A stretch of DNA of 5,744 nt, taken from assembly GCA_019084435.1 (NCBI GenBank), contig JAHRFV010000170.1, positions 1 to 5,744 of the forward strand, given 5' to 3'. The notes below the pieces were generated by a model that was not told the origin of the DNA, ran no database searches, and saw only the letters and a list, made by a program, of their open reading frames with translations. This document shows, in pieces, positions 1 through 5,744 of the stretch. The DNA is from Dethiosulfatibacter sp. (lineage in GTDB: Bacteria > Bacillota_A > Clostridia > Tissierellales > Dethiosulfatibacteraceae). Position 1 is the stretch's first letter. Each line of letters opens with the position of its first letter. The position numbers were made by a program, and so were the translations under genes.

Positions 1-1888
1 AACTTAAAATCAGTCACCATTCATAAGGTTCACTTCTATAAACAGTGTTTCTCCACCCACAGCTGTCCATGCCAATCCGGTGGCCACACCTACTTCATCA
101 TCAATATTAGCTGCATCGTATCTGAATCTAGGGATTCCCAGATACTTCTCCAGATTTTTTTGCGTTATGGTGACTGATTTTAAGTTCTGCTCAATAATCC
201 TGACTGCAGATTTTCTTATTATGCTACCGATTTTTCTTTCCAGACTTCTGACACCGGATTCTCTCGTGTATTTTTGAATAATACCTATCAAGGTGTTTTC
301 GGATATTCGCACCTGCTGATTGGTCAAATTATGCTCTTCCAATTGTTTTGGCAATAAATATCTGTTCCCTATTTCCAGTTTTTCTTCGTCTGTGTATCCG
401 GATATCTCAATAATTTCCATCCTGTCAAGCAATGGCCTGGGTATGGTGGAAGTCGTGTTGGCAGTCGTTATAAACATGACTTTTGATAAGTCAAATGATG
501 TTTCCAGATAATACTGTAAATGAATTATTCTGTTCCGGATCTAAAACCTCCAGTAATGCTGAAGCCGGATCACCCCTAAAGTCACTTGCCAGTTTATCAA
601 TTTCATCAAATAAGAAGACTGGATTATTCGATTTGGCTTTAGTTATGTTGCTTATAATCCTTCCGGGGATTGCGCCTATATATGTTCTTCTATGGCCCCT
701 TATTTCAGCTTCATCTCTGACTCCGCCTAGAGACATTCTGATAAATTTACGATCTAGAGCTCTCGCGATAGACTTGGCAATGGAAGTCTTCCCGACTCCA
801 GGAGGACCGACCAAACAAATTATAGGGCTTTTCATTCTGGCATTAAGTTGTCTGACGGCTAAAAATTCAAGAATCCTTTCTTTAACGTCTTCCAATCCGT
901 AGTGGTCTTCTTCCAACACCTTGCGAGCGAAAGATATGTCCTTGTTATACTTAGTTGATTTATTCCATGGTAAATCAATCAGCCAATCCAGATACGTCCT
1001 GATGACGCCTGCTTCAGGTGAAGACATGTTGATTTTAATCAGCCTTTCTGCTTCCTTTTCGGCTTTCTCTCTAGCTTCCTTAGGCATTTTAGCTTTTTTG
1101 ATCTTTTCAAAATATTCTTCAACCTCGCTGATAATATCAGAATCCTCACCTAGCTCTTTTTGAATCGCTTTCATCTGTTCTTTTAGGTAATATTCCTTCT
1201 GAAACTGATTGATCTGTTTGCGGACTCTTTGACTAATTGATTCTTCCAATTCTATAACCTTTATTTCCTGACTAATCAGTACTTCAAGCTTCTCCAATCT
1301 CTCAAAAGGATTTAATGTTTCCAGAAGGTCTTGTTTTTGTCCTGGCTTGAGGAATATGTAGGAGATTATTATATCTGTCAATCGTTCTGGATTCTCAATC
1401 TCATTGACTGAAATTATTGCATCGTCGGGAATCTTAGTATTGATAGTGCAATAATCCTCAAAAGAATCTTTGAGAACTCTCATCATGGCATCAGTCTTAT
1501 CGTCAATCGATAAGCTATCCTCCACATAATTGTATTCTTCTATTGCAACTTTTATATAAGAATCTTCATCTTCAAGTACTTCAATTATTCTTCCTCTATT
1601 CAATCCCTCAACCAAAACCCTTATATTATCTCCAGGCATTTTAAGCATCTGCTTTACTTTGCAGACCACCCCAAAGCTATAGTAATCATCAAGGTCAGGA
1701 TTGTTGATATTTGCATCCTTTTGTGCTGTCAGAAAAATCATAGAATCCTTAATCATAGACTCTTCCAAAGCATTGACAGACTTCTCTCTTCCCACGTCAA
1801 AATGAATTACCATTCCGGGGAATATGTGCATACCTCTTAAAGGAATCAAAGGTAATGTTCTTTTGTTAACGCTATAACTTACTGTCAT
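1..1888 (-). pseudogene. lon: ATP-dependent protease La (LonA), frameshifted and cut by the left window edge
   Basis: Lon is a cytoplasmic AAA+ serine protease that degrades misfolded and regulatory proteins. From ATG at 1888 the first frame gives the N-terminal substrate-binding domain (about residues 8-205), a helical linker (FQKEYYLKEQMKAIQKEL, about 229-246), Walker A GPPGVGKT (361-368) and Walker B PVFLFDEIDK (423-432). After NSFT (ACA at 517-515) the frame is lost; unrepaired translation ends at a TGA at 493-491. Homology resumes from 513 in another frame with YYLETSFDLSKVMF, sensor-1 TTAN, the arginine-finger region PLLDRME, sensor-2 ESGVRSLE and the start of the protease domain (GLAWTAVGGETLFIEVN). 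That frame stops at 12-10; a third frame may resume as LILS. The catalytic Ser/Lys dyad lies beyond the left edge, so about 625 of roughly 780 residues are visible. A genuine pseudogene or an assembly error are both possible; identity as lon is very secure. Confidence 0.9.
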
Positions 1889-1897
1889 ATTCATCGA

Positions 1898-1901
1898 CTC
1901 C
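1898..1901 (-). promoter_or_regulatory. Ribosome binding site that fixes the lon start
   Basis: The minus strand reads GGAG nine bases before ATG at 1888-1886 (protein start MTVSYSVNKRTLPLIPLRG). Another ATG at 1894-1892 is only three bases from GGAG, so 1888 is preferred. An in-frame ATG as far upstream as 1954 is not used, because it lies inside the -35 box of the lon promoter and would precede the transcript. Confidence 0.7.
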
Positions 1902-1925
1902 AATCTATTTATTTTTTGCATTGTC

Positions 1926-1954
1926 ATTGTATCAGTATTTATCGACCAATTCAA
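1926..1954 (-). promoter_or_regulatory. Sigma-A type promoter for lon, with extended -10
   Basis: On the minus strand, TTGAAT (1954-1949) is followed by a 17-base spacer and TACAAT (1931-1926), with TG one base upstream of the -10 (TGATACAAT). This predicts a transcript start near 1919 and a leader of about 30 bases before the lon ATG at 1888. The promoter starts two bases beyond the hairpin that closes clpX, so lon appears to be transcribed independently of tig-clpP-clpX. No CtsR heptamer repeat or CIRCE element is seen around it. Confidence 0.65.
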
Positions 1955-1956
1955 CT

Positions 1957-1985
1957 GAAAAAATGCCTTATTTCAGGCATTTTTC
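1957..1985 (-). terminator. Intrinsic terminator-like hairpin at the end of clpX
   Basis: In the minus-strand direction an arm GAAAAATGCC (1985-1976), an 8-base loop (1975-1968) and an arm GGCATTTTTTC (1967-1957) form a stem in which TGCC pairs with GGCA and an A tract faces a T tract. The natural clpX stop codon TGA (1975-1973) lies in the loop. The GC part of the stem is short, so termination may be partial. The run of T in the right arm supports the minus-strand direction. Confidence 0.6.
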
Positions 1986-3250
1986 AAAATGTTTTCATCG
2001 TTGTTGTCTTTTCTCTTTTTAGCTTTTGAGTTTAGCACCAATGTAGGCTCCATACTGTTTAGTATGGTTTCCTTAGTGATTATGCACTTTTCTATATCAT
2101 CTCTGGAAGGAATTTCATACATAATCTCTGTCATCACCTTCTCCAGAATTCCTCTTTAGCCTCTTGCGCCAGTTTTAATCTGGATTGCTTGTTTTGCAAT
2201 AGCTTCTATAGCTCCTTTTTCAATCTCAAGCTCCACACCATAAATTCTAAACAGCTCCTTGTATTGATCCAGTAGACTGTTTTTGGTTGGTGTCATAATT
2301 TGAATCAATGCATCTTCGTCCAATTCTCCCAGTGTTACTATCATGGGCATTCTCCCGACAAACTCAGGAATCAGTCCATATCTTAATAAGTCTTGGGGTT
2401 CTACATGAGCGATCATCTCACTAAATGATTTTTCTTTATTACTACTCACATCAGAGCCAAATCCCATTGCTTTTTTCCCAATTCTCTTTTGAATAATCTT
2501 GTCCAAGCCATCAAAAGCACCCCCAAGAATAAACAGAATATTCGTTGTGTCGATCTGTATAAATTCCTGGTGTGGATGTTTTCTACCGCCTTGTGGAGGT
2601 ACATTTGCAACCGTACCTTCAAGGATTTTCAGCAATGCCTGTTGTACACCTTCACCACTGACATCTCTAGTGATAGAAGGATTATCACCTCTTCTGGCAA
2701 TCTTATCGATTTCATCAATATAGATGATGCCTTTTTCGGCAGTCTCAATATTATAATCAGCTGCTTGAATAAGTCTCAATATTATGTTTTCAACATCTTC
2801 TCCAACATATCCTGCTTCAGTCAAAGAGGTTGAATCAGCGATGGCGAATGGAACCTTCAACATTTTTGCCAAGATTTGAGCCATGTAGGTTTTCCCACAG
2901 CCCGTTGGTCCAAGCACCAAAATATTGGTTTTGTGCAGTTCAACACCTTTATTCTTTTTCGTTTTGTTTATTCTTTTATAGTGATTATAGACAGCAACCG
3001 CTAAAGCCTTCTTAGCCTCATCCTGTTTTATCACGTATTTATCAAGAAACTCTTTGATTTCCTTTGGCTTAGGAAGATTGTTGAATTCCTCATCCTCTAA
3101 AAAATCAATTTCCTCGTCAATTATCTCTTTGCACAACTCAACACATTCATTGCAGATGTAAACATTGGGCCCGGCAATCAATCTTTTTACCTGATCCTGA
3201 TTCTTTCCACAAAATGAACACTTAAGCTGCTTGTCATCATTTTTTGACAT
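1973..3250 (-). pseudogene. clpX: ClpX, ATP-dependent unfoldase subunit of ClpXP, with an internal in-frame stop
   Basis: ClpX forms a hexameric AAA+ ring that recognises, unfolds and threads proteins into ClpP. Visible in order: a zinc-binding domain with four cysteines (C11, C14, C33, C36), Walker A GPTGCGKT (114-121), pore loop GYVG (147-150), Walker [10 protein letters not shown] (175-183), the ClpP-contacting IGF-type loop as MGFG (262-265), an arginine-finger segment PEFVGRMP, and sensor-2 GARG (361-364). TAA at 2158-2156 follows at once, where family members have leucine (GARGLR). The same frame then continues for 60 clearly ClpX-like residues (RGILEKVMTEIMYEIPSRDD onward) to TGA at 1975-1973, so the restored length is 425 residues. 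The open part is 2156-3250. Loss of most of the small AAA+ subdomain should prevent ring function. AGGAG lies seven bases before the ATG; the gap to clpP is 12 bases, so the two are co-transcribed. A sequencing error is the alternative. Confidence 0.92.
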
Positions 3251-3262
3251 AACAGCACTCCT

Positions 3263-3844
3263 TTATTTTCTTGATATGACCTCATCTATCAGTCCATACA
3301 ATTTAGCTTCTTCGGACGTCATGAAGTGATCTCTTTCAGTATCCTTTTCAATTCTTTCGATTGATTGGCCTGTATTCTCGGCGAAAATCCGATTCAGATC
3401 AGCTCTCATTTTCAGTATTCTTCTTGCCTGAATCTCAATGTCAGTTGCCTGACCCTGGGATCCGCCAGATGGTTGATGTATCATTATCTCTGCATTTGGC
3501 AAGGCAAATCTTTTGCCTTTCTTTCCTGCTGCAAGTAAGAATGCTCCCATGCTTGCTGCCATTCCAATGCATATGGTTGAAACGTCCGGTTTTATATATT
3601 GTATTGTGTCATATATAGCAAATCCGGATGTTATTGATCCTCCCGGACTGTTGATGTAAATTTGAATGTCTTTGTCTGGATCTTCTGCTTCCAAAAATAA
3701 CAACTGTGCCACAATAAGGCTGGCAGTCACATCGTTAACCTGCTCTCCCAAAAATATTATTCGTTCTTTCAACAGCCTTGAGTAGATATCATAAGATCTT
3801 TCTCCTCTGCCTGTCTGTTCAATTACATAAGGTACCAATGGCAT
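3263..3844 (-). CDS. clpP: ClpP, ATP-dependent Clp protease proteolytic subunit
   Basis: This is the serine peptidase that forms the two-ring, 14-subunit degradation chamber in the cytoplasm and is fed by ClpX or ClpC-type unfoldases. The 193-residue product has the usual length and starts [20 protein letters not shown]. The catalytic triad is intact: Ser98 in GMAASMG, His123 in MIHQPSGG, and Asp172 in ERDHFM. The oligomer handle region ([15 protein letters not shown]) and the C-terminal YGLIDEVI are normal. GGAGG sits eight bases before the ATG, in the 14-base gap after the tig stop; clpX follows 12 bases after the clpP stop. The three genes therefore look like one operon driven from the tig promoter. 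No lesion is seen. Because the neighbouring clpX is broken, this ClpP may depend on another unfoldase encoded elsewhere; that is inference. Confidence 0.98.
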   Translation of the reverse strand: MPLVPYVIEQTGRGERSYDIYSRLLKERIIFLGEQVNDVTASLIVAQLLFLEAEDPDKDIQIYINSPGGSITSGFAIYDTIQYIKPDVSTICIGMAASMGAFLLAAGKKGKRFALPNAEIMIHQPSGGSQGQATDIEIQARRILKMRADLNRIFAENTGQSIERIEKDTERDHFMTSEEAKLYGLIDEVISRK

Positions 3845-3858
3845 TTAATACACCTCCG

Positions 3859-5193
3859 TTAGTTACTATCAGTTTCATCCTTAGTTTCTTCTTTCTTATC
3901 GACTAACTTTACATTAGCTGCAATATACTCAATAGCTTTCCTTCTTTGTATATTACCTTTAAGATATTCTAGACTTTGTTCCTTAAGATTTTCTTTAAAC
4001 TCTTTTAATTTGTCTTCTTCTTCTATTCTATATGATTTAGCTAATTTATCAAGCTCTGAATCTATCTCATCATCGCTGATATCGAAATTTTGCTCTGATG
4101 TCAGTTTTTCAATCACCAATTCTGACTTGGCACTCACCAAAGCTTGAGGTCTTATGCTATCTCTCAGTCCATCCATGTTTGAGCCAATCATTTTATAGTA
4201 ATCCTCTATATTGATTCCCTGCATGCTCATCTGCTGTTCAAAATTCTTGATTTGGTAATCAATTTCTTTTTCAACTAAAACATCAGGAACTTCTACTTTA
4301 CTAGCTTCAACATAAGCAGCCACAGATGCGTTCTGTCTCGCAATCAACTCACTGTCGCTAGCCTTTTTCATCATGTTTTCTTTAGTATCAGCCTTAAGCT
4401 CTTCCAAAGAATCAAACTCACTCACATCTTTGGCAAACTCATCATCCAGTTCTGGCAATTCCTTTGCTTTTATTTCATTGATTTTAACTTTGAAAATTAC
4501 CTCTTTACCGGCCAAATCGGGAGAATGATACTCTTCAGGGAATGTAACGTTGATTTCTACGTCATCGCCTAGATTTTTTCCGATTAATCCGTCTTCAAAC
4601 CCAGGAATGAATGTGTTCGAACCTATTTCCAACGAATGGTTTTCAGCTGTTCCACCTTCGAATTGCTCCTCTCCTGAAAAACCGGCATAATCTATGATGA
4701 CTGTATCTCCAGATGCAACTGGTCTATCCTCTATGTTTATTATCCTTGCATTTTGTGTCTGCATATTTTTTAAAGCTTCATCCACATCTTTTTCAGTTAC
4801 TTCGTATACTATTTTCTCAACTTCTATATCTTTGATATCGGGCAACTCTACATCTGGTATAACTTCCACTTCAGCAGATATAACAATATCCTTTCCTTCT
4901 TCAAATTCGCTAATATCAATCTTTGGTTTATTGATCGGATCCAATTCCAGTTCCGTTAAAGCTGCTTCATAAGCATCTGGCAATGCAATATCCAATGCTT
5001 CATCATAAAAAACTCCCTTGCCATAATTTAACTCAATTATTTTTTTAGGTGCTTTCCCTTTTCTGAAACCCGGAATATTAATTTTTCCTCTCATTTTCAG
5101 ATAAGCCTTTTGAACACTCTCTTCAAACTTATCCTTTGGTATCTCAAATTCTATTGAAACGATGTTTTTTTCTTTCCCAATCACCTTGGCCAT
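3859..5193 (-). CDS. tig: Trigger factor, ribosome-associated chaperone and peptidyl-prolyl isomerase
   Basis: Trigger factor binds the ribosomal exit tunnel and shields nascent chains; it also catalyses prolyl cis-trans isomerisation. The 444-residue product is of normal family length. The N-terminal ribosome-docking domain (about 1-115) carries the signature GFRKGKAP at 42-49. An FKBP-type PPIase domain follows (about 158-243: SGDTVIIDYAGF, GSNTFIPGFEDGLIGKNLGD, then VTFPEEYHSPDLAGKEVIF). A long helical C-terminal chaperone domain (about 250-430) ends in a charged, probably flexible tail rich in Lys, Glu and Asp. AAGGAGG lies six bases before the ATG. It is the first gene of the cluster and has its own promoter near 5302-5329, giving a leader of about 100 bases. 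The TAA stop is 14 bases from clpP, and the clpP ribosome binding site lies in that gap. Nothing looks damaged. Confidence 0.98.
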   Translation of the reverse strand: MAKVIGKEKNIVSIEFEIPKDKFEESVQKAYLKMRGKINIPGFRKGKAPKKIIELNYGKGVFYDEALDIALPDAYEAALTELELDPINKPKIDISEFEEGKDIVISAEVEVIPDVELPDIKDIEVEKIVYEVTEKDVDEALKNMQTQNARIINIEDRPVASGDTVIIDYAGFSGEEQFEGGTAENHSLEIGSNTFIPGFEDGLIGKNLGDDVEINVTFPEEYHSPDLAGKEVIFKVKINEIKAKELPELDDEFAKDVSEFDSLEELKADTKENMMKKASDSELIARQNASVAAYVEASKVEVPDVLVEKEIDYQIKNFEQQMSMQGINIEDYYKMIGSNMDGLRDSIRPQALVSAKSELVIEKLTSEQNFDISDDEIDSELDKLAKSYRIEEEDKLKEFKENLKEQSLEYLKGNIQRRKAIEYIAANVKLVDKKEETKDETDSN

Positions 5194-5277
5194 TTAGTTC
5201 CTCCTTGCATCTAAGCACTGAATAATTATTGATTTAATAGATTTTCAACTGAGCATAATCACTAACATTAGAAATAA

Positions 5278-5292
5278 ACTTACCCAGTAAGT
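5278..5292 (-). other. Perfect hairpin near the 5' end of the tig leader
   Basis: ACTTAC and GTAAGT pair perfectly around a 3-base loop, with one further G-U pair possible on the minus strand. With a transcript start near 5295 the hairpin would begin about three bases from the 5' end of the tig-clpP-clpX mRNA. 5'-terminal stem-loops are known to slow mRNA decay in bacteria; that role here is inference. The rest of the leader (5194-5277) is AT-rich and shows nothing I recognise. Confidence 0.4.
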
Positions 5293-5301
5293 CATCTAAT
5301 C

Positions 5302-5329
5302 ATTATAACATAAAAACCGTTATTATCAA
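5302..5329 (-). promoter_or_regulatory. Promoter of the tig-clpP-clpX operon
   Basis: The minus strand reads TTGATA (5329-5324), a 16-base spacer, and TATAAT (5307-5302), with TGT directly before the -10 giving an extended -10 element (TGTTATAAT). It is a strong match to the housekeeping consensus. The transcript is expected to start near 5295, leaving about 100 bases of leader before the tig ATG at 5193. I see no CtsR operator or CIRCE repeat nearby. Confidence 0.75.
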
Positions 5330-5337
5330 TGGTTTTT
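5312..5337. repeat. Inverted repeat overlapping the tig promoter
   Basis: AAAAACCGT (5312-5320) and ATGGTTTTT (5329-5337) face each other across an 8-base loop. As RNA they pair over nine positions including one G-U; as DNA there is one mismatch. The repeat covers part of the tig spacer and the whole -35 box, which fits an operator. It also resembles a terminator with a T tract on either strand, but it lies upstream of both divergent transcript starts, so a terminator role for tig or asnA is unlikely. Confidence 0.45.
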
Positions 5338-5379
5338 TGTTCTCATTTTTGATTTTGAACTAAAAAAAATAAATAATTA

Positions 5380-5407
5380 TTGAATTATCAAATGATTGTA
5401 CTATAAT
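5380..5407 (+). promoter_or_regulatory. Promoter of asnA
   Basis: TTGAAT (5380-5385), a 16-base spacer and a perfect TATAAT (5402-5407) precede asnA. The transcript should start near 5414, leaving a leader of only about 20 bases, which contains the ribosome binding site GGAGGG (5426-5431). The leader is too short for a T-box or other riboswitch, so any control would act on transcription initiation. Confidence 0.75.
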
Positions 5408-5435
5408 ATTGAGTATGATTTAAATGGAGGGAACA

Positions 5436-5744
5436 ATGTCAGAAAAAATCCTATACCCAAGAGACTATGATCCAAAGCTCAATGTGTTAGAAACAGAAAT
5501 TGCAATTAAAAAAATTAAAGATTTTTTTGAAAACAGCCTTGCTGATCAACTAAGTCTGACTAGAGTGTCAGCACCTCTTTTTGTAGCTCCAGAGACTGGC
5601 TTGAATGACAATCTGAATGGTTATGAAAGACCTGTGGGTTTCACAGTCAAAGATTTATATGAGAAAAGAGTTGAGATAGTTCAATCGCTTGCAAAATGGA
5701 AAAGAATGGCACTACATAAATATGGTTTCAATATCCATGAAGGA
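5436..5744 (+). CDS. asnA: Aspartate--ammonia ligase (asparagine synthetase A), N-terminal part
   Basis: AsnA makes asparagine from aspartate, ammonia and ATP in the cytoplasm and is related in fold to class II aminoacyl-tRNA synthetases. The first 103 codons are present and the gene runs off the right edge; the family is about 330-345 residues. Diagnostic stretches are LETEIAIKKIKDFFE, LTRVSAPLFV, PETGLNDNLNGYERPV and EIVQSLAKWKRMAL, which match the conserved N-terminal region of AsnA, notably the GLNDNLNG and SLAKWKR segments. The start is supported by GGAGGG four bases upstream of the ATG at 5436, with a well-formed promoter before it. It is transcribed away from tig and shares only the intergenic region with it; no functional link to the protease cluster is implied. 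No lesion is seen in the visible part. Confidence 0.96.
   Translation, partial: MSEKILYPRDYDPKLNVLETEIAIKKIKDFFENSLADQLSLTRVSAPLFVAPETGLNDNLNGYERPVGFTVKDLYEKRVEIVQSLAKWKRMALHKYGFNIHEG

Noticed and set aside
505..520. Programmed ribosomal frameshift in lon
   Set aside because: There is no slippery heptamer or slow-codon/stop arrangement at the site. A family-conserved Asp would be lost, and lon is not known to use frameshifting. A second break further on also argues for damage or error.
483..902. Plus-strand open frame of 139 codons
   Set aside because: It lies opposite the conserved AAA+ region of lon, has no ribosome binding site of note, and its translation resembles no known family. It is a shadow of lon.
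1889..1954. Longer lon N-terminus starting at 1954
   Set aside because: The upstream codons overlap the lon -35 and -10 boxes, show no similarity to Lon N-termini, and lack a ribosome binding site.
2156..2158. TAA recoded as an amino acid throughout the genome
   Set aside because: tig and clpP both end in TAA at the expected family length, followed at once by the next gene, so TAA works as a normal stop here.
2489..2833. Plus-strand open frames opposite clpX
   Set aside because: Two overlapping frames here both mirror the clpX AAA+ core, with no independent start signals or recognisable motifs.
4694..4972. Plus-strand open frame of 92 codons rich in Ser and Thr
   Set aside because: It is antisense to the tig PPIase and N-terminal region; its Ser-rich composition reflects the acidic codons of tig on the other strand.
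5194..5435. CtsR or CIRCE heat-shock operators upstream of tig
   Set aside because: I looked for the GGTCAAA-type tandem heptamers and for the long CIRCE inverted repeat on both strands and found neither.

Overview
The window carries the minus-strand chaperone/protease cluster tig - clpP - clpX - lon, a gene order well known from Bacillota (Firmicutes). A divergent plus-strand gene, asnA, starts at the right edge. The DNA is AT-rich, the ribosome binding sites are strong AGGAG types, and the proteins look like those of low-GC Gram-positives, most likely an anaerobic Clostridia/Tissierellia-type organism. I cannot name a genus.

Layout from right to left. 5436-5744 (+) is the N-terminal third of aspartate--ammonia ligase (asnA) behind its own promoter. 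5194-5435 is the divergent intergenic region. It holds an extended -10 promoter for tig, an inverted repeat over that promoter's -35/spacer, and a small hairpin near the 5' end of the tig leader. 5193-3859 (-) is trigger factor and 3844-3263 (-) is ClpP with an intact Ser98/His123/Asp172 triad; both look full length. 3250-1973 (-) is clpX, interrupted by an in-frame TAA at 2158-2156, after residue 364 of an expected 425. A terminator-like hairpin (1985-1957) closes the clpX region. A separate lon promoter begins two bases beyond it. 1888-1 (-) is lon, which runs off the left edge and is broken by a 2-base loss near 514 and apparently again near positions 9-13.

Trigger factor meets nascent chains at the ribosome, ClpX unfolds tagged substrates into the ClpP chamber, and Lon is an independent ATP-dependent protease. 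Here the chaperone and the peptidase core are intact, while both AAA+ machines carry disabling lesions. Either this genome is losing ClpXP and Lon activity, or the assembly has errors in this stretch; the sequence alone cannot separate the two.

I found no sign of a new multi-gene system, mobile element, CRISPR array or RNA gene. The notable content is the pattern of lesions and the regulatory architecture at the lon and tig starts.
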